Assembly: GCA_025766275.1 (NCBI GenBank)
Contig: JAFKAC010000105.1
Coordinates: 62,001-126,000, forward strand
Direction of reading: 5' to 3'
DNA length: 64,000 nt
Source of the DNA: Lactarius indigo
Taxonomy: Eukaryota; Basidiomycota; Agaricomycetes; Russulales; Russulaceae
Shown here: piece by piece, positions 43,311 to 55,420 of the stretch
Position numbering within the stretch: position 1 is the stretch's first letter
Layout: each line of letters starts with the position of its first letter
Position numbers and translations under genes: made by a program
Notes under the pieces: generated by a model
Databases searched by the model: none
The model's input: the letters and a program-made list of their open reading frames with translations, nothing else
What the model was told of the DNA's origin: nothing

Positions 43311-44006
43311 ATGCGTGCACACCTACGACAAGCACTTCGCCCTGCCACCTTCCCACTACTCCAACGTGCTTCCAACGCCCGACGCACACTCATTACTCTT
43401 AAAGAGACTCTTGTGCGCCCAGTTTCATCGAGTTCTGAGATGAGTCACATTCCTTGACCAATATATGAGTACAGTACGAGGTCACCGCCACGTCTGCGGG
43501 CGGGCGCAACGGCACCATTTCTTCGACACCCACAGACGGTACAGCACCTCTTTACCTCAAATTTGCAGCCCCAAAGGCGATCGGAGGTCGCGGCGATGAG
43601 GGACACAACCCTGAGCAACTCTTTGCCGCAGGATACTCTGGTGAGTTTGAATCTCCTGACATCTATATGCACCTTTAACAACCCAATATTCAGCGTGCTT
43701 CCTGGGCGCGATCCAAACCGTTGCGACGATGCAAGGCAAGAAAGAAGTCGGCGCGCAGGCCGTGGTGCACGCCGATGTCTCCCTGGGACGGCCCACAGAT
43801 CGCCCCGGATTCGGCCTGAAGGTCGTGTTACGCGTCGAAGGTGTCGAGGATCAAGCCATCATAGATGCTGCACATGAGGTTCGTCAACAAATCTGCACAC
43901 TGTACACGTAATTGAGGATTGATGAATCTGCGTTGTCTAGAGGTGCCCGTACAGCCGCGCTTTGCGCGAAGCTATAGTGGTCGAGGTTCAAAAACAAAAG
44001 GCCTGA
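43311..44006 (+). CDS. OsmC/Ohr-family organic hydroperoxide reductase
   Basis: Four exons (43311-43412, 43475-43640, 43694-43878, 43941-44006) join to 172 residues. The N-terminal 30 residues (RAHLRQALRPATFPLLQRAS) look like a mitochondrial presequence. The fold markers are HNPEQLFAAGYSACFLGA with the first catalytic Cys and CPYSRALREAIVV with the second. This Cys pair reduces organic hydroperoxides in the Ohr subgroup. The length fits a small OsmC protein plus targeting sequence. An intron (43879-43940) precedes the second Cys motif; reading through it gives a wrong C-terminus. Confidence 0.93.
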
Positions 44007-44167
44007 GATGTACAGTAAAGAAGCGTCGGTGTCTCCTGGTCGGAATCAGCATTTGTTTCCTTCCTCGTTTGTATTATCCTCAGCCTGCGTATGACAATCG
44101 AGGATACAGTAAAATGACGGATACAAAGAACATGCATGTGTGCAGCATAGAATCTGGGCAAGAACTA

Positions 44168-45999
44168 TTACAGTGTGCTACGTTGCCAACTTGGGGGGAC
44201 CCCATCCGCGGCCGCAAGATATGGCATCAAGTCACTTGTTAAGAACTCGCTAGGCCACTGCTGGCGAACCTGTTCTTTTAGGTACTTGGCGACGATATGC
44301 AGGTGTTCATTTCTGAGTGCGGGTACAGCCTTGCGGACCTCAGGAACAGCGGCATCAGTGAGTTTGGTAATGTAATCGGCAGTGATTATTGCGCCAGCAT
44401 CGTCACGCACGCCGTAGTGGACCCACTGCCAAAGTTGAACGCGTGCAATCTCTGCAGTCGCAGCATCTTCCATAAGGTGGTTTAGAGGAATGCACCCATT
44501 GCCGCTTAGCCAAGCACTTGCGTATGCAAGAACAGTCGAGACGTTTGAACGCACGCCCCCGGAGGTGACCTTGCCAGGCACTTTCGTGTTTAGCAAGTCA
44601 GCAGCAGCAACACGAACGTCCTCGCGCCGGATGTGGTACTACAGAATTCAATACTGCGTACATGCACAAGCAAGGACACATACCTGATTGGGACCCAACA
44701 TATGCTGATCGAAGATCTCGTGGGCAATCTTGTTGATCAAAGGATGAGCAATCCAGGTTCCGTCATGCCCATTGGTGACCTCTCGAAGCTTATCTGCGCG
44801 GACCTTGTTCATCGCGATTTCGTTTGCCTTTTCGTCGCCCTTGATGGGAATTTGAGCGGACATCCCACCAATGGCGGCCACCTTGCGTCTGGAAACTCGA
44901 TGTTATGACTTACTCCGATATCTCCGACTTTGAAAGCTTACCTGTGGCAGGTTTGAATAAGAAGCCGGACATAGGCGTCCATGAAACCAACTTCCATAGT
45001 GACGTCCTTGCGATCCGGAAGAATTGCGCTCCTGTCAGCGCGGCGCTTCTTTATGAAACTGAAGATGTAGTCCCACCTGCGACGCGTGCAATGAACTTTG
45101 ATATTGTGGTGGAGTAAACGTGATGAACTTACCGGCCGCAATTCAACCCAGAGGAATGGTTCCTCAGCTCGAAAAGTATCTCCTCCATTTGGAAAGCGGC
45201 CGGGAGTGTTTCGATCAAAACGGTGGCCCTGATAGTATTATGCGGCATGCCGATGTAAGACTGGGCGAAAAGGAAAACGTCGTTCCACAGGCGGGCCTCG
45301 AGGTAGTGCTCCATCTTTGGGAGGTAAAAGTAAGGGCCAAAGCCCCGCTTAACAAGTTCCTCGGCGTTGTGGTAGAAGTAAAGGCCAAAATCAAACAGGG
45401 AACCGGACATCGGTGCCTTGTCGACGGTGATGCGTGGTTCATCGAGGTGCCAGCCACGAGGCCGCACAATGAGGACAGCAGGGTCTGGCGAGAGTTTGTA
45501 TTGCTTTCCGTTTAACTCAAAGTCGACCTGTCGGCGAATGGCATCGCGAAGATTGATCTGACCCTCGATCATTGCTTTGAAAGTCGGCGAGGAAGCATCT
45601 ATTTGAATTCATCAGTCACATCAGGGGAATGGTCATAAAATCAAGACCCATACCCTCGAAATCTGCCATGAACGTCTTGGCACCGCTATTTAGAGCGTTA
45701 ATTACCATCCTCCTATCGGTGGGGCCAGTGATTTCGACGCGTCTGTCCTCCAGACCAGGAGCGGGTGGGGCGCAATGCCAGGAAGGTTCGGCACGGATGC
45801 GGGCGGTCTCAGTGGGAAAGTCAAAAGGTACCCCCGCATCGAAGCGTGCTTGAGCTGCCTCACGAGCAGCGAGAAGACCTTGGCGTGTTGTATCAAAGGT
45901 TCGGTGAAGGGCAGCCAGAAATATAAGGGCACCCTCAGTGAGGAGCTCTGTCTGTGCCTTCTGGGCAACTCGAGTATGGATCTCTACGCCAGTATCCAT
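44168..45999 (-). CDS. Malate synthase (glyoxylate cycle)
   Basis: Five exons (45654-45999, 45133-45598, 44942-45076, 44684-44888, 44168-44638) join to 540 residues, the normal length for malate synthase A. Motifs in order: [41 protein letters not shown] (signature with catalytic and metal residues), [29 protein letters not shown]-like [24 protein letters not shown] and QWVHYGV. It condenses glyoxylate and acetyl-CoA to malate, allowing growth on C2 compounds or lipids. The C-terminus is STL, not the usual SKL peroxisomal signal, so import by PTS1 is doubtful. The gene converges on the OsmC/Ohr gene with 161 bp between them. Confidence 0.95.
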
Positions 46000-46000
46000 G

Positions 46001-46014
46001 TTTTTTTTTTTTTT
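46001..46014 (-). promoter_or_regulatory. A14 tract in the 5' leader, one base from the malate synthase ATG
   Basis: On the coding strand 14 adenines are followed by C and then ATG. It sits in the 5' untranslated leader if the ATG at 45999 is used. Poly(A) leaders can favour cap-independent or scanning-free initiation in yeast; here that is only a suggestion. Confidence 0.4.
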
Positions 46015-46873
46015 CGTGGTGGTGAGAGACAAGAGATCGTGTGGATTCCTGGGCAGCTGACATTTATACTGGAGGTGGCTCTCCGACGCGCGAGTAGTTC
46101 CGCGTACCGGGACAACATTATCTATCACATGCACGATATTTCAACAAGACCCAGGCCTCGCGTTCCGTGAAGGCATTTAAGTGCCGTCCCATCCGTCCGA
46201 TTTCGGATGGGGGAGCCCGTCGGGCGACCACTTGCCAACATGTGACACCCCTAGAATGGTAGAAGCGGGAGAAGCGGAAAAGAAGGCAAGTGTATAGTGA
46301 ACTAGTAGACCCACCGCAAAAAAGCGCTGAATGGGCCAAGCTTCAATTCAGTGTGTGCTCAGTCCAATGCACACCATGATAGCTCAAATAAGGGACTTCG
46401 TGTCCGGGTTGTACATCGTCACACCAGCGCTCACAGCATACGGAGAAGTGGGTGGCACCATATCATTACAATGGAATTTGACCTTCCTTGCGCCGGATTT
46501 GAGGCTACGTTCTCTAAAGGCTGTTCGACAGAATCAAAGGGCGAATGCTCAATTTTCGCCCTCACCTAACTGCGTCGTGGTATCGGTTGGGAGACAGCTC
46601 GGGAAGGACTCGGACCGGACTACGGAGCATTGACGCAGTATTGACGCACATCAACTCGGACTCACCACCAACATCGCCTCTATTCGAGGCAGGTCAAAAT
46701 AACCGGGGATCTCTCTTTTTTCACTAAATGTGTCTTTTCTCTGTCTCGGGATAAGTACGTCTATCTTCCATAATTCACTTTGTCCAATCGCAAGTCTCTC
46801 TCCCAGAAGGAATATATCAACACGACAAAGACCAGGAAAGCAATTCGGAATGTACCGTAGGCCTACTCGGTAC
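46015..46873. other. Intergenic, no gene seen
   Basis: Holds the malate synthase promoter and the 3' flank of the peptidase gene. Only short, unrelated open frames are present. Confidence 0.5.
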
Positions 46874-49525
46874 TCAGGGGAGTTGAAGAAACAAGGGCAG
46901 AAGTTTCTTGAAGTTAGGTGTACCCACACCTTTCCACAAGGGTATGATAAGGAATCGTAGGATGAATGCAGGAGGCGCAACATACCAGTGACGGGATCCC
47001 AGCCCTTCACGCTTCATAGAGGTTCAGCGACTCAGTACGGGTCACGGGAGCATATACGTACGCAGTAAAACCATCCGTTGCTTGAGAAACACGTTGAGTA
47101 TAACGAGTTCACCCTAAAATCAGGTCACATACCACAGCCTGGGTTGGTGCCAGTGGTAATGTCGTTGAATGCGTGTGCAAATTTGGAGGAGTAGATCGCG
47201 GGGTTGATGAAGCCTGCGGGTCAAAATATGGGCGTTTTACTTTCGTGATGTTTGGTGAATATGCCACGAAACTCACCGACTGGTCCCTTCCCCTTGGCAA
47301 TCCGCGCATCATTGATCATGGTAATCATCGACCCTACGACAGGCGACGATGCGGAGGTTCCAAACACAAGTTCGAACTGACCGTCTATGGCAATAACATA
47401 GTTCGCCCTTCCAAGAATCGGTCAAGTATAGTATTGTGCACCTTGTCTGATAAAGCTCACCCATTAGCAGACAAATCGGGGAAGCCCCGTGCCTTTGAAG
47501 AGGGGATTCACCAGCCGACCAACCACAGGATAATATTAGTACGCTACCTTTCCTGAGTTGTTGAACTGAGCTGCACTGAAGGGCGGAGGGTGGACTTTCA
47601 AGAAGTTGGTGACTGCTGTCTTCTGGTATGACGGCATTGGGAAAATGTCACTGAATCCTCCTCCACTGAAAATGATCCGTTCGCACGCGCTTTCCGGATC
47701 ATTGACAGTCGCGCCAGAGTTGATTTGCGTGGCTCCGACGGAAACCACGAATGAGCACGATCCAGGGAATCCAGGATTGAACCTGACTGCGTCGAAACCA
47801 CCATCGTCCACGCCTGAAGACGTAAGCCCTGCGCACGTGACCGGTTGTTCATCAAACGCGCTCACCGCTTGAGTTCTGGCAAACGCCGCCAAAACCAGCG
47901 ACCCCGTTATCCCCTGAGCTGTATAGAACGGTTGTCCCCAACAACCCAAGCTTTCCGTACTCGTTGCACTGGCGGGTGGCATAACGATGGGTGGCAGTAC
48001 CCTCGTCCTGTCCGTAAGAGACAGAGACAACGAAAGGTGGCTTGGCTATGCCACAAGATTCGGGCTCTGAAGTGGAGGTTAGATTGGTTCAAAAATGCGA
48101 AAGATTTTTGCGAACGATTAAAGCCTCCAGGGAGTGGGTCAGGATAGATTCCGTCCTATACAGAGGTGAATCAGAGGTCTGCACAGACTGCACTAGGCTG
48201 CACTGACCTGGTTAGGATCATCTCCACCCTGGAACGTACAGAAGGACTGGTCGACAGCGTCCAGCCAGTTGTCAAAGCCGGCACCTGATGGACGTTAATG
48301 AGGTTGGCCTCACAAGAAACTACCGCTAACCCTCTACAAGGTCACCAGTCTGCAGCAGAGTGATTGGCTGTGGATTGGTCAACACCATAGCATATTCCAG
48401 ATCCAAGTCACTCTCTCCGTTAAAGTTGAAGCTCTGAGAGATGTTTTGCACGACACCTGTCAGGGTATCAGTCGCATTTGAGCACAAGTAGACGGGGACT
48501 TGCCTCCGTCGATAGAGACGAGTGTAGGTCTTTGCCCCATCTGCGTAGACGAGAAATTCCTAAAACGATCGAGGTTATCATCGGCCGACGCTGTAAGAAA
48601 TATCCGCACTTGAAGAATAAATCGAGGTCAGGGGCAAGGTACGCTTGTGGTGTAAATTCAACTGCGGGACAATTTAGTGGGGACTATAAAACGACCTAGT
48701 TGAGGTTTCACCAATTCCATAGGAGTTCTTCGCTGTTGCCACTGGCGTATAGTGGAAATTGTACAGAGCACGTAAGCAATCCGGGGTGATAAATTGATCA
48801 CAATTTGCCAGCGAAAGCGCGGCGTTAACCTTCACGCCATTTGTCTTCGGGCCTTGGTCGCCAGATGGCTGGCCTAGGTGGTTTGGGTTGGCCCGTTTGC
48901 GCAGGCGCGTTGGATCTTCCGGAACACGATGGTTGAAGTGCACCGTTGGCTTGATGATCTCGACGTGATCACTGATATGTTCTGGCACGGAGTAAGAATG
49001 GCAGCCTTGACGCAAGCGAACCCGTCAGCCAACCTGCGAGTACCGGTAACTTCGGAGTTACGTACCAAGCTGCTTCACGCCCGATGGATGCTTGTAAACA
49101 TGGTACTCCGTATCCAGTAAACGTTCGGTCGTAGCCACTGTCACGTTCACTTCGATCCACCCTTTGTTGGGGGAAAGTCGGACTTTGTCTTCAGCAATGC
49201 CAGAATCACTGAGCCACTTTCGGATAGAGGATACAGTAGATTCGCTCGGTGCGAAGAAGCTGGCGACTTTTTCGGGAGTCCAGTGTTGACCATAAGCTGG
49301 CGAATCGGGATGTGCGACATCCATCAGAAGGTCTTCGAGCATGTGAAGGTTCTGCTGCTTCATCCCAATACGCAGGGGAATGATATCATCTGGTTCCGCC
49401 CTGTGGGACTGAACCCACCCGATAGGCTCGACCGTGCGTCGTTCATGAACGACGTGGTTGGCACGTTGGGAGGGAGCAGCTAGTACTACGGAACAAATTG
49501 CTAAGACCTGAAGAATTCCACGCAT
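46874..49525 (-). CDS. Secreted sedolisin-family (S53) serine-carboxyl peptidase, TPP1-like
   Basis: The ATG at 49525 begins a signal peptide (MRGILQVLAICSVVLAAPS). The activation domain follows (GQHWTPEKVASFFAPS, then RLLDTEYHVYKHPSG). The catalytic Glu/Asp motif GESDLDLEYAM lies near 48390-48420, the oxyanion Asp in SSGDNGVAGF near 47900-47925, and the Ser in VFGTSASSP near 47342-47365. The calcium-site sequence is GWDPVTGVGTPNF, after which the protein ends LLPLFLQLP. All S53 catalytic residues are present. Such enzymes act as acidic tripeptidyl- or endopeptidases outside the cell or in the vacuole. Many short introns split the gene, and I did not place every border. Confidence 0.9.
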
Positions 49526-49559
49526 GAGGGATGGGAATGGCCAGGGGGAAGAGAGTCCC

Positions 49560-50330
49560 TTCAAGGCGCGACTGTCATCAGGAGAAAGCCAAGACCTTTT
49601 GTAGGCGGGGGCGGGAACGGGTGATGAGCGGCGGTAGAGTCCCACCAGCGACCATGTGCATCACACGGGAAGAGACTTAGACCGGCCGAAGATATTCTCA
49701 TGATGCCCACGCGCAATAGAAACCATGCCAATCGAGCTTCCTCGATGTATGCCAGTGGGAAGCAGACGCCGAGAAGGACTCCACGACTTTTGATAAAACG
49801 CGAGCGCGTTACCCCTTCAATTGTATCGAGACGTAGCGCTGCCCACAAAAACCCATAATCGTATAAGGGCTTTGAGCCCCAATCGGGCTAGCGAGTCTCT
49901 TCCGCCGTTGACACCGCTCGAGAATCGAACGTGTAAGGTAGAATGAGAAGCACGGCTACCTGATTAGTAAAAGAGATGCCTGAATGAGCCGTCCGCGGCA
50001 GTTGCACGGGTGCATAACTTGCTGGGAGAGTGGCGAATCCGAGAGTCGGCTGATATGTTGAGTCGTCCCATGAGTGCGATGCCGTGAAGAGCATATCTTC
50101 GGGCGTGGGTGCAAGTGTTATCTCCGCCAGTGGCAGGTCGCCGGTTGCAAACAAACAAGAAACGTACACGCGCACGCACATGGTAATTGTAGATCAGCGA
50201 CCAGAAGACACGTAAATATAACCACCGGACTGCTACTGATGACTAGATGGCGTTTAGGTAACGACGATATCGTCGTTCCACATTCAATCATTCCGTCCAT
50301 TACCGTTCGTGCAGGCAATGACTCGGAGTT
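49560..50330 (-). CDS. Possible hypothetical gene
   Basis: Two minus-strand open blocks (about 50181-49960 with DMLFTASHSWDDSTYQPTLGF, and about 49890-49561 with YDYGFLWAALRLDTIEG) can be joined by an intron with GT/AG ends. I do not recognise the product, and no good start codon context is seen. It may be real, decayed, or chance. It lies just upstream of the peptidase gene on the same strand. Confidence 0.25.
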
Positions 50331-50657
50331 TAATTGAATGAATTACGGATGAGCTAGAACGACAGCTGGATCATACGTACCGGTCATTATACTTAACCAA
50401 AACCGTGACAGCGTTCGGTAGCACTCGGCTGCGGTTGGGTTAGCCTGTCGTGCTTCTTCTCCACGCTTTCCCCCATGCACCCTGCTTCCAAGTCATACCC
50501 TCTGCCGTAATTCCTCGACGAGCTGATGGCGGGTGGTTCCCAGGCTGATGCTTGAGTTGAGAGCAGGGCTTCGTGGAGAATAGGCACGAAGATCTAATCA
50601 CTGGCAATTGACAAGCGACTTCACCTTCCATACGTTGGCTGCTAACCAGTTACCAAC

Positions 50658-51180
50658 CTAACCTGCACCTAACTGGGAAAGAATGGGCATAAGAGGCGGA
50701 TCAATTCGTTCTTTATGGTGATGTACAGTACAGTACAGTACAGTATGCTTGTAGTTTGTGTCTACGGGCCTTACCAAGCACTTGACGGCCTCCGCATCCC
50801 GTTTCTCGCTCAACGCCCTCTGCTCGGCACGCAGTCGATCACGCACCTTCTCCTCTGCCTATGCTTGCTCTCTGAGCAAGTTGCGTAGACGATGCACACT
50901 CTTCGGTCGTCGGTCGTCCGGGTCACACACCGAGAGCTTCTAAGTGGCCCTTGGCCTGCGGCTAGAAGCTCGCCGGTTCGGCCACCAGAGGAACAGCGGT
51001 GGCGGTCTGCGTCGTCGTCGCGCGGCGGCTGAGGTCCGGCACCGACATATCAATGGGCGGGGCACGGGTTTGGGCGTGCGTGTGCCCGATGCGGAGTACG
51101 CGAGCACGTTGTCGTCGTCATCTAGGGGAACATTTCCAAAGCGGGCGGGGACGACCTCGAAGCTGAGGGAGGATTGGAAT
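50658..51180 (-). pseudogene. Degenerate coding-like fragment
   Basis: Minus-strand pieces in different frames (AYSASGTRTPKPVPRP; then RLRNLLREQA, stop, EEKVRDRLRAEQRALSEKRDAEAVKCL followed by a GTAAGG donor) look like a gene remnant with an acidic/basic helix. The family is not recognised. Confidence 0.3.
50722..50746. repeat. Short tandem repeat (ACAGT)n
   Basis: About five copies of the 5-bp unit ACAGT in a row. Confidence 0.7.
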
Positions 51181-51305
51181 TGAGGGCTTGGAGCAGGATA
51201 TATGGCGGATGCTCTCGGTAAAATGAATAGACGGATGCGGTCTCGACGGGCCGGGCTGTGGGCCTAAGCTCCGTCACGGTTCCTGCCTCCTGCAACCGCC
51301 TTCCA

Positions 51306-52585
51306 ATGGCGACTAACGGGTCTGCGAACAACATGGCGAATATCATCACAGCACTTGGAAACGCTTTCAAGGACCCTTCAGGTGCAACGATGAGCAACGA
51401 TCGCTTGGCTGCGGTTCTACTCCAAAATATGAGCCAGCTCACTGACCTTGCCAAGCAAGGAAAGCTCAACCAGCAGCAGATAATGCAGGTGCGCCACCTC
51501 GTCTGTAACATAACTATTTCCCGCCCTCATTAAGGTGTATTTTCGTTTTCTTACGTCTGCAGCTGCGGGATTACGCAGACAAACACAAGCCCGCTACGAC
51601 GAAACAGGTGCGTGTGACCATTTAATGTGGGCCAATGACTGACCTTGTCGCGTGTCTTCACTGCAGCCAGCGGCCAGCGCCCTCCCTCAGGCGAATTTCT
51701 CGGCCCTCAAGGCAACGACTGGAAGCTCGCCCGCTCCCATGCTAGGCGAAAGTTCCAATTCCAAGGACACATACCCAATTAGCCAAACGCTGAACGCAGC
51801 GAACCCAGGCCCCGTCTCATGGGCGGTTTCAGCTGCAGGGCGCCCAACGCTCACGGGTGGTCTGACTGCGGGCCGCATAGCTGGTGAGCGTTTCATATTC
51901 CCACTCTCTCGATGAGGTTTTTTGTCATTGTTGTTGATGTGACTCCAAGGTACCCCCTCGGCGCTGAAGAACCCGAGTGACGAGACATGGGCCACGGACG
52001 AGACATCCTCACGGCGCAAGTCGACGCCCGGCGATGCGAGCATGCGCCGGTCGATCCAGGACCTCGTCCTAAGCATCGACCCGAACGTGAAGATCGAGCC
52101 TGAGGTCGAAGACGTTCGTCCCTTTTGTCTTTTTTTTTATGCCTGGCTTTTCCTTACACGAGGCACCTACCTTTTTTTTTTTTGCATTCGCGTCTCTGCC
52201 ATCTGCAGCTCCTCTTGGATATCGCAGACGAATTCATCGACTCGGTCACCAATTTCGGCTGCCGTCTCGCGAAGCACCGCGGCGGCGATACACTAGAAGT
52301 CAGGGACTTACAGCTCCACCTCGGTACGCACATTTCAATCCCCCACTCCGCATCCGCCCCGGCCAGCTAGTACTATATGCTCTTCCCACAGAACGGAATC
52401 ATAACATCCGCATCCCCGGCTTCGCATCGGACCTGACGCCGATCGCGCTTTCTCAGACGGGTGTGGCGCCCGCGCCCCAAGGCACACAGGGCACGAAGAA
52501 GGGCGCGCAAGGCGCGCAAAATTCGCTTCGTGCCCACCGTCTGGCACAGGTGGCACAGGCCAAGCGAGAGGCGAAGCTTATGTAG
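51306..52585 (+). CDS. TAF12: TFIID subunit 12 (TAF12), histone-fold protein
   Basis: Six exons (51306-51488, 51563-51607, 51667-51883, 51950-52113, 52209-52323, 52392-52585) join to 305 residues. The N-terminal part is a Gln/Ala/Ser-rich low-complexity region. The histone fold starts at SIDPNVKIEPEVEDLLLDIADE and runs through FIDSVTNFGCRLAKHRG to LEVRDLQLHLERNHNIRIPGF, the canonical TAF12 signature; the protein pairs with TAF4 in TFIID and also sits in SAGA. A basic tail follows. All borders are GT/AG, and two introns have long T-runs before the acceptor. Confidence 0.94.
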
Positions 52586-52879
52586 AAGCTCGTTACAATT
52601 TCTGTCTGTCCCATCGCTTTCCGTGTATCTTGCGTGTAATTAAATAATAACGACCACTGTTCTATCCGAATTAAACAAGTGTGGTGTATACTGATGCTGC
52701 CATTACTCTCAAAAGACTGCGAAATTCTTGCACTATTCCCGCTGTCGAAATTACGGAAATGATCATGAAGTTCGAACTCAACAAAGCTTGAGACAACTCC
52801 GGTTGACATGCTCAAACTCATTTGAAGGACAACAATAACACCGAGCAAATTGGTTGCCACTGTCCCCGATGTTGTTGGG

Positions 52880-53350
52880 TCGATGTCGTGACCTACTCCT
52901 CGATCGGGTAGAGGTGGGAGTTGGGAAGGCCTTCTTGATTTGTTCCTCGACCCAGAAATATGGCGTCACATAAGTTACGTCTGTAGAGTCAGTCATGCCA
53001 GAACCGCTCGTGAGCGGGCCGTCCAGCCCATCAACAACAATGGACCCCGAATCCCCGGGGGCAGAGAATGCCCCTTCCTTGTGGCTATATAGGTGGATGG
53101 CGATCTCCATCGACGTCGACTTGATGTCGTAGTCATGGTATTCTCGAACAAGGGACTCTATACCAGTTCCGCGACCGATGGTGACACCAGTGCTCTTACC
53201 ATTTTTGATGACGATAACTTGAAGGAACCCCTCTCCGTTTGCGTCGAGCAAGGTTGGTTGGGGTATTTCCTTCTCCTTGACGATGCCCTTAACTTGCAGG
53301 AGGCCACCAACCAGATACTTGAAGGAGAAGCGGCCCTCAGGGTGACTATT
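52880..53350 (-). pseudogene. Fragment of a basidiomycete serine-protease-like protein (GDSG motif)
   Basis: The minus strand reads FSFKYLVGGLLQVKG, LDANGEG, GVTIGRGTGIESLVREY, then EGAFSAPGDSGSIVVDG and DVTYVTPYFWVEEQIKKAF. GDSG resembles the Ser motif of trypsin-like proteases, and the set matches a family common in mushrooms. The N-terminal half of that family is missing. A one-base shift after KKAF removes the usual ending, which is still readable in the next frame. So it is a truncated, dead copy. Confidence 0.65.
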
Positions 53351-53589
53351 CGACCGCCCTTCTTTGCCACACTAGTCGTCACACCCACATCTTGTGCGTA
53401 CGCTCTTGGTCATACGGTGATATAATGTACAAATGGGGCCCAGAGAAGGACAATCACAACCATGCTTGTCTCCACCTCTCCGAGGTCACCGGAAGAACCA
53501 CACGACCAACGAGCGCGTCGCGGTGTTGACATGGACAAATCGAATCAAGCCAAATCAATTTACATACAGCCGGAATCAATATTATCACA

Positions 53590-54050
53590 ATGTAATATTC
53601 TTTGCTCATTTGGAACCATACTCTACCAGCAACTGCGCAACTTCATCACGTCCTTTTGTCAGTGCCACTGGCAGCGGGGTCCTTCATTCACATCCGTTCC
53701 ATTCTCTAGCAGGACGCGAGCGACCTCCAGCTTCGATGATGACACTTGATTCAACGGTGTTTGGTGGAAATTGTCCTGCGCGTTGGGACCCGCGCGCCGT
53801 GCTTCAGTAATAATTGCGCTGCCAGGGGATAATTTCCTCCGGGGCCATGATACCGTGATGTCATGCGCCATGCAATGGCGTTCGGCCGTATTTGTCCTGG
53901 GATTTAGCATCTGCCCTGCACTCAAGTAGCACCCAAATAACGTCCGAATTTCCGGAATCTGCTGCATAATGTCTTGCCCTTGGAGCTTGGCGGTTTATTT
54001 TCTGGCGGAATTCAAGAGAGGAAGAGACACACCCCACTTGCTGCACGCCT
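53590..54050 (-). pseudogene. Ankyrin-repeat gene fragment, frameshifted
   Basis: Minus-strand pieces are clear ankyrin repeats: HYAADSGNSDVIWVLLECRAD, KSQDKYGRTPLHGA, then in another frame NAQDNFHQTPLNQVSSSKLEV and ARVLLENGTDVNEG, and in a third frame GRDEVAQLLVEYGSK. The frame shifts and stops between them show decay. No start or flanking domain is recognisable. Confidence 0.7.
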
Positions 54051-54258
54051 CCCTCTGCTCGTCATTCACTCTGCCTCATTCACTCCGCCTCAGACCGGCA
54101 AAACTCCGGCAAAACGATCAATCGCTCGGGAACACGGACCGAATAGTATCGACTGACAGACTCTCACAGATACGATGACTTGTTTTGGCAGGCTAATTAC
54201 TAGATTTGTGGCCAAGAGGCGCATAAATTGTACGAGTTGGGCCATCATCGGGGCTGGT

Positions 54259-54819
54259 CTATGGTCTATAAGCATAAGCGGCCTGATTTCCGGAACGCCC
54301 ATCTCTGGTGCACCCAACTCTTCTCAATCCTTCGGTTGGTGAATACTGGAGCCCCAATCTTCGGTGGCGACATTCTCCAAAGCCCAGACTCAGAACCAAA
54401 GCCTGCGCACGAACAGCCGCGGAGAAATGAACTGGGGTACCATGTGTGGGGACCGGGCGTGTTCCGTCATCGTCCGGCTTTCGACGAGAATCAGAGGTCC
54501 ACGAGAGGGCCGCGGTGGGGAGGTGGCCGAACACGCCGCCTGTGGTGCGCGCCATGGTTTGCACGAAGTCGATAGTGGCCTCGTCCACCTCGCCCGCCCG
54601 GCTGAGTGAGTTCCACGCATCTCTGAGGTCCCTGATTGCCTCTCGGGTCGTTGGGCCGCCCATTGTCGCCACGAAGCGCTCCTCCATGTCGTCGGGCTTC
54701 ACCTCGAGGTTGAGGCCAAAGTACAGGATGTCTGCCGCCTCCAACCTGCCCTTCAAGTGGTGGTCGATGATCTTAGTAGTCTGCGCCGCCACCTCGTCTT
54801 CGTCCCCGCATTGCTGCAA
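54259..54819 (-). CDS. Unrecognised open frame, 186 residues
   Basis: A long minus-strand frame in a GC-rich patch. The first about 95 residues look protein-like (KIIDHHLKGRLEAADILYF, then NLEVKPDDMEERFVATMGG, then TTREAIRDLRDAWNSL), with helical, acidic character; the rest is low-complexity. No domain is recognised. It could be an exon of a decayed gene. Confidence 0.3.
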   Translation of the reverse strand: MQQCGDEDEVAAQTTKIIDHHLKGRLEAADILYFGLNLEVKPDDMEERFVATMGGPTTREAIRDLRDAWNSLSRAGEVDEATIDFVQTMARTTGGVFGHLPTAALSWTSDSRRKPDDDGTRPVPTHGTPVHFSAAVRAQALVLSLGFGECRHRRLGLQYSPTEGLRRVGCTRDGRSGNQAAYAYRP

Positions 54820-54859
54820 GCAAGGTTACAGTCGACGACGGAGGCACGCGTGAGTGAGT

Positions 54860-55420
54860 GAGAGTAGAGTGTATGCTCCAGCTAGTATCTCCTCAATATT
54901 ATTCATAGATAACCGTTTATTGTAACGTTTAACTAACTTAATGTAATATTTAGATTATATAATCACTGAGTCTAGCTGTACTTTCCGGGAACCCGACAAG
55001 CTTGCGCAATATGTCACCCTGATAATTCACAGCTCAGACTGTGTCATGACTCGTTTTCTACTGTATAAATCCCAGTCCTATCCTAGATATAGGCTAAACT
55101 CTCAATATAGGGAGGATAGGATCTAGGACTACAGAAAAAGTCATCCGAGTTTCCAATCAAGACTGTAATTAAGTCACTGGGCACTCATCCCAGAACTAAA
55201 TACTAAGGGTGAAAATTATGTACTGAACTTCCGGAACCCGTACTTTCTAGGACCGACACCCGACGAATAAAATCCCAGCCAGAAGGACTGGAAACGGGAG
55301 TTAGAGAAGCAAAGCCTCATCTGGACGGTGCCGTCCTAGGCCGTTTGTAGGTTTTTACGCTACCAATGGGCGCGAGTGTACTGTAGTTTCTAATTCCGAG
55401 CCATACTACCTTTCTGACTC
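54860..55420. other. AT-rich intergenic stretch
   Basis: Many stops on both strands, no domain, no repeat of note. Confidence 0.5.

Noticed and set aside
47843..47879. 37-nt intron in the sedolisin gene
   Set aside because: A 52-nt intron with the same donor and the next AG keeps the frame and gives better family sequence.
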